Shown here: positions 33,982-42,981 of the stretch, piece after piece
Layout of the letters: the number at the start of each line of letters is the position of its first letter
Position numbering within the stretch: position 1 is the stretch's first letter
NCBI GenBank assembly: GCA_034506455.1
Contig: JAPDPN010000001.1
Span: 1 to 64,000 of the forward strand
Direction of reading: 5' to 3'
DNA length: 64,000 nt
Origin: Fontimicrobium_A sp034506455
GTDB lineage: Bacteria; Zhuqueibacterota; Zhuqueibacteria; Residuimicrobiales; Krinioviventaceae
Position numbers and translations under genes: made by a program
Notes under the pieces: generated by a model
Database searches by the model: none
The model's input: the letters and a program-made list of their open reading frames with translations, nothing else
Told to the model about the DNA's origin: nothing

Positions 33982-35517
33982 ATGGACATAAAATCATTTT
34001 CTCCTGTCAACAGGTCTGCTAATGAGCAAAATTCCCGATATGCCTTTCGTAAAAGAGCTCTTTCCGCAAAAATTTTGCATTTTGCAAAATTAGTTGCTAC
34101 ATTTTTGAGAAACAACAAGTTTGTCCAGGAAAAGGAGAACGCTATTATACGCGGCAATAAAAATGGGTCGATAAAAATATTTCGTCCCGAAACGGTTCTT
34201 CCGATTAGTTTTGCACTTCTTATTTTGTTGGGCTCTTTGATTTTGTACCTGCCGATCTGTTCCGGAGAGGGACACACCCTGTACGTAGATGCCCTTTTTA
34301 CTGCCGCCTCCGCAGTTTGCGTGACAGGGCTGACGGTGGTGGACACCGGTTCTCACTGGAGCACCGTCGGTACGGCCGTCATTCTCATGTTGATCCAAAT
34401 CGGCGGGCTGGGGATCATGACCTTCACCTCATTCTTTGTGCTGCTGGTTACGCGGCGACTGAGCATCATGAACAGAGATTTGATCGGAGCCAATTTCAGC
34501 GTCGCTTCGGCAAAAGGCAATGTCCGCAATCTGCTTCTGACCATCGTTTTGGGAACCTTGGCGGTCGAGTTTTTGGGTGCAGCTCTGCTTTTCTTACGCT
34601 TCAAAGAGACTTATCCTCTCGGCTATTCGATTTATCTGGCGCTGTTTCATTCCATTTCCGCCTTTTGTAATGCGGGATTCTCACTATTCAGCACCAGCCT
34701 AACGGCTTTTCAAGGCGATATCCTGGTCAATTTCACTGTTATGGGCCTGATTGTGATCGGCGGCATCGGCTTTTGGGTGCTCTATGATTTGCGCAATGTA
34801 CCTTCCCGCAAAGGAAACTTTCATTCGACGACGCTGCACACGCGAGTCGTCATTTACACTTCTCTGATACTGATCGGCATTGGCGCGTTTTGGTTTGCAT
34901 TGAACGAGTGGAACAATGTACTCGCCGGATTGCCCCTCAAAAACAGAATTCTGGCCTCCTTGTTTCAGGCCGTAACGCCGCGGACGGCCGGTTTTAACAC
35001 CGTCAATATCGGTGATTTGCGCGACAGTACATTATTGATGATGATCCTGCTGATGGTGATTGGTGCTTCACCCGGATCCTGCGGCGGCGGCATTAAAACC
35101 TCGACGATGGCGGTCATTTTAGCGATGGTTGTTGCACAGATCAACAACCGAGGTCAAGTGCAGATCTTTAAACGGGGCATTCCGGATCATATTGTTTCCA
35201 AATCCATCGTGATCTTGTTCTTTGCCATCGTTCTCCTGTTCGGCGTGTTGATCGCTTTGCTAATTACCGAAAGGCCTTTGCAGCCATTGTTTGCAGGCCG
35301 CGGTCTTTTCCTTAATCTTTTGTTTGAATCCGCCTCCGCTTTCGGAACGGTCGGGTTGTCGACCGGAATTACCTCTTTCCTCTCATCGACGGGCAAAATC
35401 ATCGTTACCCTCCTCATGTACCTGGGAAGAGTCGGTTCCGCAACTTTGGCCATGGTGGTTGCAGGAGAAAATGCAAAGAGCATTCGGTACGCTGAAGATG
35501 ACATTCTAGTGGGTTAA
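33982..35517 (+). CDS. ktrB: Potassium-uptake channel subunit KtrB (TrkH/Ktr family)
   Basis: Annotated from the first ATG (33982, 511 residues), though the leading ~54 codons look non-coding, and the strong ribosome site suggests the true start is ATT 34144 (457 residues). The protein has the eight-helix, four-P-loop plan of Ktr/Trk/HKT: filters TAASAVCVTGL, HSISAFCNAGF, AVTPRTAGFN and SASAFGTVGLS, each with the selectivity Gly. The lysine-containing hinge in GASPGSCGGGIKTS is also present. It forms the membrane pore taking up potassium (often sodium coupled), gated by KtrA, encoded 20 bases downstream. Confidence 0.92.
   Translation: MDIKSFSPVNRSANEQNSRYAFRKRALSAKILHFAKLVATFLRNNKFVQEKENAIIRGNKNGSIKIFRPETVLPISFALLILLGSLILYLPICSGEGHTLYVDALFTAASAVCVTGLTVVDTGSHWSTVGTAVILMLIQIGGLGIMTFTSFFVLLVTRRLSIMNRDLIGANFSVASAKGNVRNLLLTIVLGTLAVEFLGAALLFLRFKETYPLGYSIYLALFHSISAFCNAGFSLFSTSLTAFQGDILVNFTVMGLIVIGGIGFWVLYDLRNVPSRKGNFHSTTLHTRVVIYTSLILIGIGAFWFALNEWNNVLAGLPLKNRILASLFQAVTPRTAGFNTVNIGDLRDSTLLMMILLMVIGASPGSCGGGIKTSTMAVILAMVVAQINNRGQVQIFKRGIPDHIVSKSIVILFFAIVLLFGVLIALLITERPLQPLFAGRGLFLNLLFESASAFGTVGLSTGITSFLSSTGKIIVTLLMYLGRVGSATLAMVVAGENAKSIRYAEDDILVG
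34003..34014. promoter_or_regulatory. Inverted repeat at the putative photolyase -35 box
   Basis: CCTGT-CA-ACAGG, a dyad with five-base arms. On the minus strand it contains TTGACA, a perfect -35 hexamer, about 50 bases before the photolyase ATG. A matching -10 at 17 bases is not clear; TAATAT occurs 22 bases downstream. A repressor site controlling photolyase and the pigment operon is possible. Confidence 0.4.
34066..34090. promoter_or_regulatory. Clustered TTTTGC inverted repeats between phrB and ktrB
   Basis: GCAAAAATTTTGC (34066-34078) is immediately followed by TTTTGCAAAA (34080-34089), which together also form ATTTTGCA-N3-TGCAAAAT (34072-34090). The site lies in the divergent region between photolyase and ktrB. 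A similar dyad stands upstream of the GroES-like gene (60777). Confidence 0.4.
34132..34146 (+). promoter_or_regulatory. Strong ribosome site pointing to an ATT start for ktrB
   Basis: AAGGAG at 34132-34137, then AACGCT and ATT at 34144 in the KtrB frame, six bases of spacing. Starting there gives 457 residues, the normal KtrB length. No ATG, GTG or TTG exists at a suitable distance. Confidence 0.4.
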
Positions 35518-35537
35518 AAAGAAAAAGGCTTTTTGCT

Positions 35538-36194
35538 ATGAAATCGTTCGCAGTCATCGGTTTGAGCAGTTTCGGCTACTATCTGGCTAAATATCTGTCC
35601 GATCAAGGCTATCATGTTTTGGCGGTAGACAAAAGAGAAGACCGGATCGAGAGGGTCAAGGCATTCGTGGAAAAAGCCATTGTGATCGACGCCACGGACA
35701 AGGAGACCCTTTCGACTTTGGGGCTGGAGGATTTGGACGGCGTCTTTGTCAGCTTGGGCGACGAAATGGACGCCAGCATTTTGGTGACGCTCTATTTGCG
35801 CGAAATGAAGGTCAAGCGCATCGTCGCAAAAGCGCTGACCGAAGATCACGGCAAGATCCTCGACATCATCGGTGCGCATCAGGTGGTTTTTCCGGAGCGG
35901 GATGAGGCTTACCGCATCTCGCGCAACCTGCGCAGCGATTATATCCTGGACACCATCGATCTAATGGAGGGCTACAGCATCATCGAGATTGCGCCTCCCC
36001 AGGAATTTATTGGTCATACCTTGGGCGAGTTGGACCTGCGCAACAAATACGGCGTACAGGTAATTGTCATAAAGGAACTGATACCGGAAAAGATCGTTAT
36101 GGTGCCTTCGGCAGACCATATGATCAAAGACACCAGTATCTTGATGATTCTTGGGGATGACGAATCGTTGGAAAAAATACGCAAAATGAAGTAG
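35538..36194 (+). CDS. ktrA: Potassium-uptake regulatory subunit KtrA (RCK domain protein)
   Basis: 218 residues: RCK_N nucleotide-binding domain (residues 1-~135) with VIGLSSFGYYLAKYL, AVDKREDRIERV and VIDATDKETL; a linker; and an RCK_C domain (~138-218: FIGHTLGELDLRNKYGVQVIVIK...DTSILMILGDDESLEKI). The glycine loop reads G-L-S-S-F-G in place of the usual G-x-G-x-x-G, so the second Gly is Ser. KtrA octamers bind ATP/ADP or NADH and gate KtrB. It directly follows ktrB, forming the standard Ktr operon. Weak Shine-Dalgarno sequence (AAAAAGG). Confidence 0.93.
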   Translation: MKSFAVIGLSSFGYYLAKYLSDQGYHVLAVDKREDRIERVKAFVEKAIVIDATDKETLSTLGLEDLDGVFVSLGDEMDASILVTLYLREMKVKRIVAKALTEDHGKILDIIGAHQVVFPERDEAYRISRNLRSDYILDTIDLMEGYSIIEIAPPQEFIGHTLGELDLRNKYGVQVIVIKELIPEKIVMVPSADHMIKDTSILMILGDDESLEKIRKMK

Positions 36195-36248
36195 AATAAA
36201 CTTGTCTGCAGCGTGGTTAACATACCGATGCAGCAGGGAGTTGAAACC

Positions 36249-36692
36249 ATGTCCGTGCATGTGATTCACATTTACCGCGAGCGCTCCGACATCGTCAGTC
36301 GGCCGGCTTCGGGATCCTTTTTTTTCCACGGCCTTCGGGGTTGGGGAGAAGGAAACTGGGAGCCGAATGTCGACATTTACGAAACGACTGACGAAGTTAT
36401 CATCCGCGCCGAGTTGGCCGGTGTGAGCCGAGAAGATGTACAGATCCGCGTCAAACCGGGCAAGCTGATCATCAGCGGCGAACGGCGGCCGCCGCAAAGC
36501 GGAGAAAGGACTTTGTTTCATCAAATTGAGATCAAATGCGGAAGCTTTTCCAAGATCATTCCCATGCCTTCCAATCTGGAGCATAACGAAATTGAAGCCA
36601 GATTAGTAGACGGCATGTTGGAAATTCGCATCTCGAAACGGGAGCAAGTCATCGAGATTCCTATTGAAGTAAAAAGTGTGGACATGAAATAA
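36249..36692 (+). CDS. Small heat-shock protein, Hsp20/alpha-crystallin family
   Basis: 147 residues from ATG 36249, chosen because GGGAG stands eight bases before it. The alpha-crystallin domain covers ~45-140: WEPNVDIYETTDEVIIRAELAG, EDVQIRVKPGKLIISGERR, FSKIIPMPSNLEHNEIEARLVDGMLEIRI and an I-x-I-like tail motif (IEIPIEV) that docks into oligomers. It is an ATP-independent holdase chaperone. The lon gene starts 22 bases later, and the pair is a recognised proteostasis association. Confidence 0.95.
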   Translation: MSVHVIHIYRERSDIVSRPASGSFFFHGLRGWGEGNWEPNVDIYETTDEVIIRAELAGVSREDVQIRVKPGKLIISGERRPPQSGERTLFHQIEIKCGSFSKIIPMPSNLEHNEIEARLVDGMLEIRISKREQVIEIPIEVKSVDMK

Positions 36693-36713
36693 GGAATTTT
36701 TAAAGGCGGAGGC

Positions 36714-39104
36714 ATGAGCGAGATGGATTACTACAATGATGCGAACGAAACCGGAGAGGAGCCGAAAGTTCCATCGGAATTGCCGGTGCTGCCTTTGCGG
36801 GATACGGTGGCTTTTCCCAATATCGTCACGCCTCTCATCATTGCGCGGGAGAAATCGGTTCGGCTGATCAACGATGTCGTGGCCGGAACGCGGATGCTGG
36901 CGTTGGTGGCGCAAAAAAGGGCCGAAGAGGAAAATCCGACGCCGGACAGCATCTATTCCTACGGCATTGCGGCGACGGTTTTGCGTATGCTCAAATTTCC
37001 GGACGGTTCTCTTCGCGTGCTGGTTCAGGGTATCTCGCGCTTAAAAGTGCTCAAAATCATCCAGGAAGAACCTTATATGGTCGGTAAGGTTCGCCTGATT
37101 CCCGACTCGTACGAGCCCTCGACGGAATTGGAAGCCTTGAAGCGCAATTTGGCCATTCAATTCCAAAAAATTGTCTCTTTGGTGCCGCAGCTGCCGGACG
37201 AACTGCAGATTGTGGTCGTCAATACCGATCACCCTGGAAAATTGGCGGATCTCATCGCCTCAAACCTCAATTTGTCCGTCGAGGAAAAGCAGGACATCAT
37301 CGAAACCATCGATATCAAGCGCCGTCTCGAAAAGCTCACCGTTTATGTAAACCGTGAGCTGGAAGTGCTGGAAATGGGCTCCAAGATCCAAGACCAGGTG
37401 CAGAGCGAGCTGGGAAAGAATCAGCGCGAATACTTTTTGCGCGAGCAGTTGCGGGCCATCCAAAAAGAATTGGGGATCGGCGATGAGAAATCGGCCGAGA
37501 TCGAAGAGCTGCGGCAAAAGTTGAACGAGGCCAAGCTGCCGGAGCAGGCTTACCAGGAGGCGATGCGCGAGCTTGACCGTCTTTCTAAAATGCAGCCCGG
37601 AGCGGCGGAATACACGGTTTCCCGCACTTACCTGGACTGGATGCTTGCGCTGCCGTGGTCGATTTCCACGGAAGACAATTTGGATATCGAGACGGCGCAA
37701 CGCGTCTTGGATGAAGATCACTACGATCTGGAAAAAGTCAAGGAGCGCATCATCGAGTATTTGGCGGTACGCAAACTAAAACAGAACACCAAGGGACCGA
37801 TTCTCTGTTTTGTCGGGCCTCCGGGTGTGGGCAAAACTTCCCTCGGCCGCTCCATTGCGCGGGCGATGGGAAGAAAATTCGTGCGCATCTCCCTTGGCGG
37901 CGTTCACGACGAAGCGGAAATCCGCGGTCATCGCCGGACCTATATCGGAGCACTGCCCGGCCGTATTCTGCAGGGATTAAAGACCGCCGGCAGCAACAAT
38001 CCCATCTTTATGCTCGATGAAGTCGACAAAATCGGCCAGGATTTTCGCGGCGATCCTTCTTCGGCGCTGTTGGAAGTTCTGGATCCGGAGCAGAACTTTG
38101 CCTTTTCAGACCATTATTTGGATGTTCCGTTTGATCTTTCCAAGGTGATGTTCATAACCACCGCCAACGTCCTGGATACAATTCCGGCGCCGCTGCGCGA
38201 CCGAATGGAGGTGCTGGAGCTGCCGGGATACATCGAAGAAGAAAAAGTGCAGATTGCCGTCAAATACCTGATCCCCAAGCAGATTGAGGAAAACGGTTTA
38301 AAGCGGCGACAAGTGCAGTTCGAGAAAAAGGCGGTGCACAAGATTGTTCAATCCTATACGCGTGAGGCCGGCGTCCGCAATTTGGAGCGGCAGATTGCCA
38401 CGATTTGCCGCAAGATTGCCCGGCAAGTGGCTGCCGGTTCGGAGCAGAAGAAATTCGTCGTCACGGCGGAAAGTTTGACCGAATACCTTGGCCCTGAAAA
38501 ATTCTTTTCCGAGGTCAAGGAACGTACCTCGCAGCCCGGCGTTGCAACCGGCTTGGCGTGGACGCCGACCGGCGGCGATGTGCTGTTTGTCGAGGCGACC
38601 CAGATGGCCGGTTCTAAGGGTTTGATTTTGACCGGTCAGCTCGGCGAAGTTATGAAGGAATCGGCGCAGGCGGCGCTTTCCTATATCCGCTCGCGCGCCC
38701 AAGAGTTCGGCATTGATGAGGGCTTTTTCGAAAAGCGGGACATTCACATTCACGTTCCCGCCGGCGCCATTCCCAAAGACGGCCCATCTGCCGGCGTAAC
38801 GATTGCAACAGCTTTGATGTCGCTGCTGAAAAATCGGCCGGTGCGAAACGACATTGCCATGACCGGTGAGATTACTTTGCGCGGCAAAGTGTTGCCGGTC
38901 GGCGGCATTAAGGAAAAAGTGTTGGCTGCCCGCAGAGCCGGGATCTATAAAGTCATCATACCGGCAAAAAATCAAGATGATTTGAGCGAGATCCCGGAAA
39001 AAGTCAAAAAGGGCATGCAGTTTTTTCCTGTAGACACATTGGATCAAGTGTTCAAGTTGGCCATCCGATCCGCCGGCTCTAAGCAGCGTCCGCGTAAGGA
39101 ATAA
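36714..39104 (+). CDS. lon: ATP-dependent protease Lon
   Basis: 796 residues, LonA type. GGCGGAGG stands in front of ATG 36714. N-terminal LON substrate domain (LPVLPLRDTVAFPN at ~25), coiled-coil helical region (~200-310), AAA+ domain with Walker A GPPGVGKTSLG (near residue 367), Walker B FMLDEVDKI and sensor R in RDRMEVLELPGY, then the proteolytic domain with catalytic Ser692 (PKDGPSAG) and Lys733 (GGIKEKVLAARRAG). It degrades misfolded and regulatory proteins in the cytoplasm. No CIRCE-like element is visible upstream. Confidence 0.98.
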   Translation: MSEMDYYNDANETGEEPKVPSELPVLPLRDTVAFPNIVTPLIIAREKSVRLINDVVAGTRMLALVAQKRAEEENPTPDSIYSYGIAATVLRMLKFPDGSLRVLVQGISRLKVLKIIQEEPYMVGKVRLIPDSYEPSTELEALKRNLAIQFQKIVSLVPQLPDELQIVVVNTDHPGKLADLIASNLNLSVEEKQDIIETIDIKRRLEKLTVYVNRELEVLEMGSKIQDQVQSELGKNQREYFLREQLRAIQKELGIGDEKSAEIEELRQKLNEAKLPEQAYQEAMRELDRLSKMQPGAAEYTVSRTYLDWMLALPWSISTEDNLDIETAQRVLDEDHYDLEKVKERIIEYLAVRKLKQNTKGPILCFVGPPGVGKTSLGRSIARAMGRKFVRISLGGVHDEAEIRGHRRTYIGALPGRILQGLKTAGSNNPIFMLDEVDKIGQDFRGDPSSALLEVLDPEQNFAFSDHYLDVPFDLSKVMFITTANVLDTIPAPLRDRMEVLELPGYIEEEKVQIAVKYLIPKQIEENGLKRRQVQFEKKAVHKIVQSYTREAGVRNLERQIATICRKIARQVAAGSEQKKFVVTAESLTEYLGPEKFFSEVKERTSQPGVATGLAWTPTGGDVLFVEATQMAGSKGLILTGQLGEVMKESAQAALSYIRSRAQEFGIDEGFFEKRDIHIHVPAGAIPKDGPSAGVTIATALMSLLKNRPVRNDIAMTGEITLRGKVLPVGGIKEKVLAARRAGIYKVIIPAKNQDDLSEIPEKVKKGMQFFPVDTLDQVFKLAIRSAGSKQRPRKE

Positions 39105-39178
39105 AACAAGCGGCAAAGCTGCGTCGTTTTTATAACGCAGCAGAGCAGCTTCGGCAGCAAAAGGAAGGGCCTTGGATC

Positions 39179-42100
39179 GTGAAGAGCCGCGCGGCAAAAG
39201 AGTCGCCGACTGAAAGAAAAAGAACCCGCTTGGCATCGGTCGGGCGGATGCTGCTTTGTATTCCCATCATCATAGCGCTTTGCCTTCTTTTTATTGTCGG
39301 CGGCGCGGCACTATACTTTACGCCGAAGCGTATCGAAGCAATCGTCAAGCCGCAAGTGGAACGGCAGACCGGCGGCCGTTTCGATTTCTCGCTCGCCCGC
39401 TTCAACCCCCTGCAGGGAATCACCCTGCGCAACATCACCCTCACGCTCGATTCGGCGCAAAACCAACTTCCCATTCGGTTATTTACAGCGCGGGAAATTT
39501 TGTTCGAGTACAATTTGAAACACCTGCTGCGGCGACGATTGACCATCCAAAAGATTCATATCGAGGAGCCCGAGCTCCATTTGTCGCTTGCCATGGGTGT
39601 GCCGGAGCAACCTACTGGGGCTCAAAGAGATACGATGGAAGCATCGCTTCCGCTCGACGTGCAGCTCAAGCTGTTGCGGCTTACGAACGCCTCGATCTTG
39701 GTAGAAACGAGGGACAGCACAAGCCTGCAGCGCATCTTTGTCAGCGAGATCAATCTGTTTCTCGATGACTTTTCGGCGTTGAGGGGGCAAATCCTGCAGC
39801 CGAATCACGATCTCCGCGGCGCTTTGTCGATTAGTCTAAACGGCTCACCGTTCTGCTATGAGCAATTGAGCGGCCGCGATTCAATGGCTATGTGCGGCCG
39901 TTTGGACGCTTCGCTGAAACTGCTCATCTCCCGCCTGAGCCGCATCGATCTGCAGGGAACTGTCCGTCTTGACCAAACGACGTTTGATTTAAACGGTGAG
40001 CGTCTCTTGGACGGCCGCGGCAAGTCCTTGCCGCTCAGCGTAATGACTCGCATGAGGTTGGATTTTTATCGTCAAAGGTTAGAGGTCGATTCGCTGGCTT
40101 TTGCAGTGCAGGATGTTTCATGGTTCAGTCTGTCGATGGTAGTGGACAGTCTGCTCAGCATGCCGACTCTAAAGGGATACCTGCTTCACGGCGCCGTTCC
40201 TTTACAGCAGCTGGTCGATATTGCATCTTTGACCCTCCCGCAAGGTAACATTCCTGACCTGTTTCTCCACAATTCCGCGGCGGTCGTCGCAATCGACAGC
40301 TTGACGTTCAGCGGCAAGTTTGGTGAAGAACAGGCGGCGGTGGACTGGACGGCTTCCTTATCATTGAAAGATGCCGGAGTGACGGCCGATCGTGGAAATC
40401 TTTTCCTCGGAGGCCTGAATCTTTCTGCGGTTATGCGGGGTGCCGTGCGTGAACAGACGATTGCGCACGCCGATCTGCAGCTCTCTGCCGTCTATGATTC
40501 TGCTTCAGTCCGACTGCCGGAGTTGACGCCGCTTTATACAGGACCCTTGACTCTTGCTGCAGCCATGTCGATAGGGCGAGACGGCTTTCCTGCCGACCTC
40601 GAGGCAAAGTTGACTGTTCGCAATTTGTTGGGGGCAAACGCAGCGGCATCCCTTCGGTTAAGCACCCCTCAGGAACTGCCTCGCGTACATGGAAATGCGG
40701 CCATTCGACTTGACGGCTTTGATTTATCGCAACTACCTGGCGCTCAATGGATTGGAAATGTTTCTGCTGAAGCGGGTGTAGAGATTCGCTCTCTTGATTC
40801 TTTGCGCTTTGAAGCAGGGGTTACCACGGATACGCTGACAGCCATTCAGGAAGGTCAGCTTTATGTCTTGGCGCCGATGACGGTCAAATCGGCTGCGCGC
40901 GGTGCATTTCATCTTGATGATAACCGCTTGGAAGTCAGGGCATTAGACTTGTCTATCGATCCTTTCCTCCGCGCCCAGTTGCGAGCCGATTTATCATTTA
41001 ACGATTCGTCTGCAGTTTTGCATCACTTTTCGGCGGCAATGGATCACGCCGCTCTTTTCGAAAAGCTGCCGAACGCCCTGAGGACGCAACTTCCGGGTGC
41101 CGGCCTGAGCGGTCGAACATCTTTTGAGGCCAGCGGACGATTCAAGCTGTCGCCCGATATGTTGCCGAGCGAATTCGAAGTAAAGGCTGCGCTGCAGTCA
41201 CGGGCAGATTTGTCGCTTCCCGGGCAGGGTGTAAAGATCAAAGACCTTTCGGCAGAAGGCGAGCTCCTTGCGGACTCGCGACGCGGAGGATTCATGCAGT
41301 TTGCCGTCGCACTGGACACAACGCGCTTCCTATTGCCGAATCCTCTCTCGTTTCGAGACAATCGCCTGCTGATTCGGCTGTCGATGCCGAATCTCTCCAC
41401 GATCAGTCTGGATACCGGATACGTTTCGATTCCCGATTTGCACACCCTAGGCGCCGTCAGCGGCCGTATTGAGAATTTAACCACGCATCCTTTTCTCTCG
41501 CTCAAGGCCTCGCTGCGTCAATCGGCTGAGGACACGTTGATTTTTGCACCGGAAGTCTTTTTCAAAGGCATCAATGAAGTCGATCTGAATATTCGTGCAG
41601 ATTCCAGTCATGCGGTTTTGAATGCATCGGTTCGGACCAAGGATCTCAGCGTCTATATGCCGAACGACATTCGCATCGATCGTTTGAATGCTGACCTTGC
41701 CTTTTTACAGGAATTTGATTTCGTCAATCCATCGCGTTTGGGGAGGTCTCCTGCCGTTGTGCGCACGCCATCGGACGGACTTGTCGATTATCTTCTCTAT
41801 CGCAATTATTACCAAAGCTACCCCAATAAAAGCCGCCTCAGCATTAGACGAATTCAGATCGGCTCTTATCAGGTCGAGAATGTGCTGTCGGATATTTTTC
41901 TCGGCAACGGCAGACTAGAAATCCCCTACTTTGCATTAGATGCCTACGGCGGCAATATTGCCGGTCAATTTTCGCTTGCTGCCGGAGAAAAGGATCTATT
42001 GGACGCTTCTTACAAGCTGACGGCTCATATTTCGTCCATCAATTCGTCGCTGCTGCTGCCGTCTGCCGCTTCTGAGAAAAGCAATATTACCGCGCATGCC

Positions 42101-42442
42101 GAGTTGCGCGGCCGCGGGTTGGACATCAATAAAGGCATCGATTTGGACGGCTACTTTAACATCTCCGAGATCGAGTCCAAGGTGGCCGATAATCTTTTGC
42201 GTTCTCTGGATCCGGAAGGAAAGGATTCGGGCATCCGCAGCACGCGTCTGCTTATCAACCGCGGATTCAAACCCAAGCTTTTTCGCTTTGAAATTCGGCA
42301 TGGGTTCTGTTATCCGGCGGTTTATTTTCAGCAGCCCTGGTATTTTCCGGTTCGTCTGATCGGCGGCGGCATCGAGCTGAGCCGCATACCGATCGTCACC
42401 CTGCTCAAGCTCAATCCCAATTTAGCACGGAGTTTCAAATGA
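39179..42442 (+). CDS. AsmA-like/YdbH-type envelope protein
   Basis: 1087 residues from GTG 39179; AAGGAAGG stands ten bases before. One N-terminal membrane helix (MLLCIPIIIALCLLFIVGGAALYF) anchors it in the inner membrane, followed by a very long beta-rich periplasmic part typical of the AsmA/TamB/YhdP/YdbH group: FTPKRIEAIVKPQVERQTGGRFDFSLARFNPLQGITLRNITL is the hallmark start. Such proteins form hydrophobic grooves bridging the periplasm and carry phospholipids toward the outer membrane. The ATGA-overlapping next gene is a DUF1318 lipoprotein, matching the YdbH-YnbE-YdbL arrangement of enterobacteria. Lipid substrate is inferred. Confidence 0.82.
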   Translation: MKSRAAKESPTERKRTRLASVGRMLLCIPIIIALCLLFIVGGAALYFTPKRIEAIVKPQVERQTGGRFDFSLARFNPLQGITLRNITLTLDSAQNQLPIRLFTAREILFEYNLKHLLRRRLTIQKIHIEEPELHLSLAMGVPEQPTGAQRDTMEASLPLDVQLKLLRLTNASILVETRDSTSLQRIFVSEINLFLDDFSALRGQILQPNHDLRGALSISLNGSPFCYEQLSGRDSMAMCGRLDASLKLLISRLSRIDLQGTVRLDQTTFDLNGERLLDGRGKSLPLSVMTRMRLDFYRQRLEVDSLAFAVQDVSWFSLSMVVDSLLSMPTLKGYLLHGAVPLQQLVDIASLTLPQGNIPDLFLHNSAAVVAIDSLTFSGKFGEEQAAVDWTASLSLKDAGVTADRGNLFLGGLNLSAVMRGAVREQTIAHADLQLSAVYDSASVRLPELTPLYTGPLTLAAAMSIGRDGFPADLEAKLTVRNLLGANAAASLRLSTPQELPRVHGNAAIRLDGFDLSQLPGAQWIGNVSAEAGVEIRSLDSLRFEAGVTTDTLTAIQEGQLYVLAPMTVKSAARGAFHLDDNRLEVRALDLSIDPFLRAQLRADLSFNDSSAVLHHFSAAMDHAALFEKLPNALRTQLPGAGLSGRTSFEASGRFKLSPDMLPSEFEVKAALQSRADLSLPGQGVKIKDLSAEGELLADSRRGGFMQFAVALDTTRFLLPNPLSFRDNRLLIRLSMPNLSTISLDTGYVSIPDLHTLGAVSGRIENLTTHPFLSLKASLRQSAEDTLIFAPEVFFKGINEVDLNIRADSSHAVLNASVRTKDLSVYMPNDIRIDRLNADLAFLQEFDFVNPSRLGRSPAVVRTPSDGLVDYLLYRNYYQSYPNKSRLSIRRIQIGSYQVENVLSDIFLGNGRLEIPYFALDAYGGNIAGQFSLAAGEKDLLDASYKLTAHISSINSSLLLPSAASEKSNITAHAELRGRGLDINKGIDLDGYFNISEIESKVADNLLRSLDPEGKDSGIRSTRLLINRGFKPKLFRFEIRHGFCYPAVYFQQPWYFPVRLIGGGIELSRIPIVTLLKLNPNLARSFK

Positions 42443-42981
42443 TAAGAGCCTTTTGCCTTATCGTTTTGCTTGGCCTGTGCGCGGCCTGCAGTATCAAAAC
42501 GCCGGAAATTACACTCACCGGTGAAAAGACGGCGCTGGAAAATCAAATCATCGGTTCGTTTGAACAGTTGAATCAGCAGGATCATCTGACGACCTCGGTT
42601 CGGACGGCATTATCGGATGAGGCGGTGACGGGCAAATCCGAATCAGTGATCCAGGCTCTGCAGAACCAACAGTTCATTCAGGACGAAATTGATGAACTCA
42701 AACGTGACAAAGTCATCGGTGAAAACAATTCCGGGTATTTAGAAATATTGGGGAACGAAAAATATCAAAAAGATCCTCTGTATCGGAAACAGGTGGATCG
42801 ATTAGTGGAAGAAGAAAACAACAATCGACGGATAATTTATCAAAAAGCGGCGATGAGTGCGGAGTGGAGCACCTCCACGGCTTCTGCATTGGCAAAGCTT
42901 CAACAGGAAAAAGCCGCGCCGGGAACCATGATCCAGCTGGAAAGCGGCGAATGGATCGAAAAACCCAGGCCGAAAAAATGA
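42439..42981 (+). CDS. DUF1318 (YdbL-like) lipoprotein
   Basis: 180 residues. Lipoprotein signal ends LCAAC (residue 16 region). After a Pro-rich start (PEITLTGEKTALENQIIG) the second half carries the DUF1318 pattern: DELKRDKVIGENNSGYLEIL and, later, VEEENNNRRIIYQKAAMS. YdbL of E. coli is a periplasmic protein of this family acting with the AsmA-like YdbH and the lipoprotein YnbE; here the lipid anchor and DUF1318 domain are in one protein. Start codon overlaps the AsmA-like stop (ATGA), and its own stop overlaps the next gene's start in the same way, so all three are translated in line. Confidence 0.8.
   Translation: MIRAFCLIVLLGLCAACSIKTPEITLTGEKTALENQIIGSFEQLNQQDHLTTSVRTALSDEAVTGKSESVIQALQNQQFIQDEIDELKRDKVIGENNSGYLEILGNEKYQKDPLYRKQVDRLVEEENNNRRIIYQKAAMSAEWSTSTASALAKLQQEKAAPGTMIQLESGEWIEKPRPKK

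Noticed and set aside
39118..39141. GCTGCGT...ACGCAGC hairpin between lon and the AsmA-like gene
   Set aside because: The stem is short, the loop is ten bases and no T-run follows; not convincing as a terminator or attenuator.
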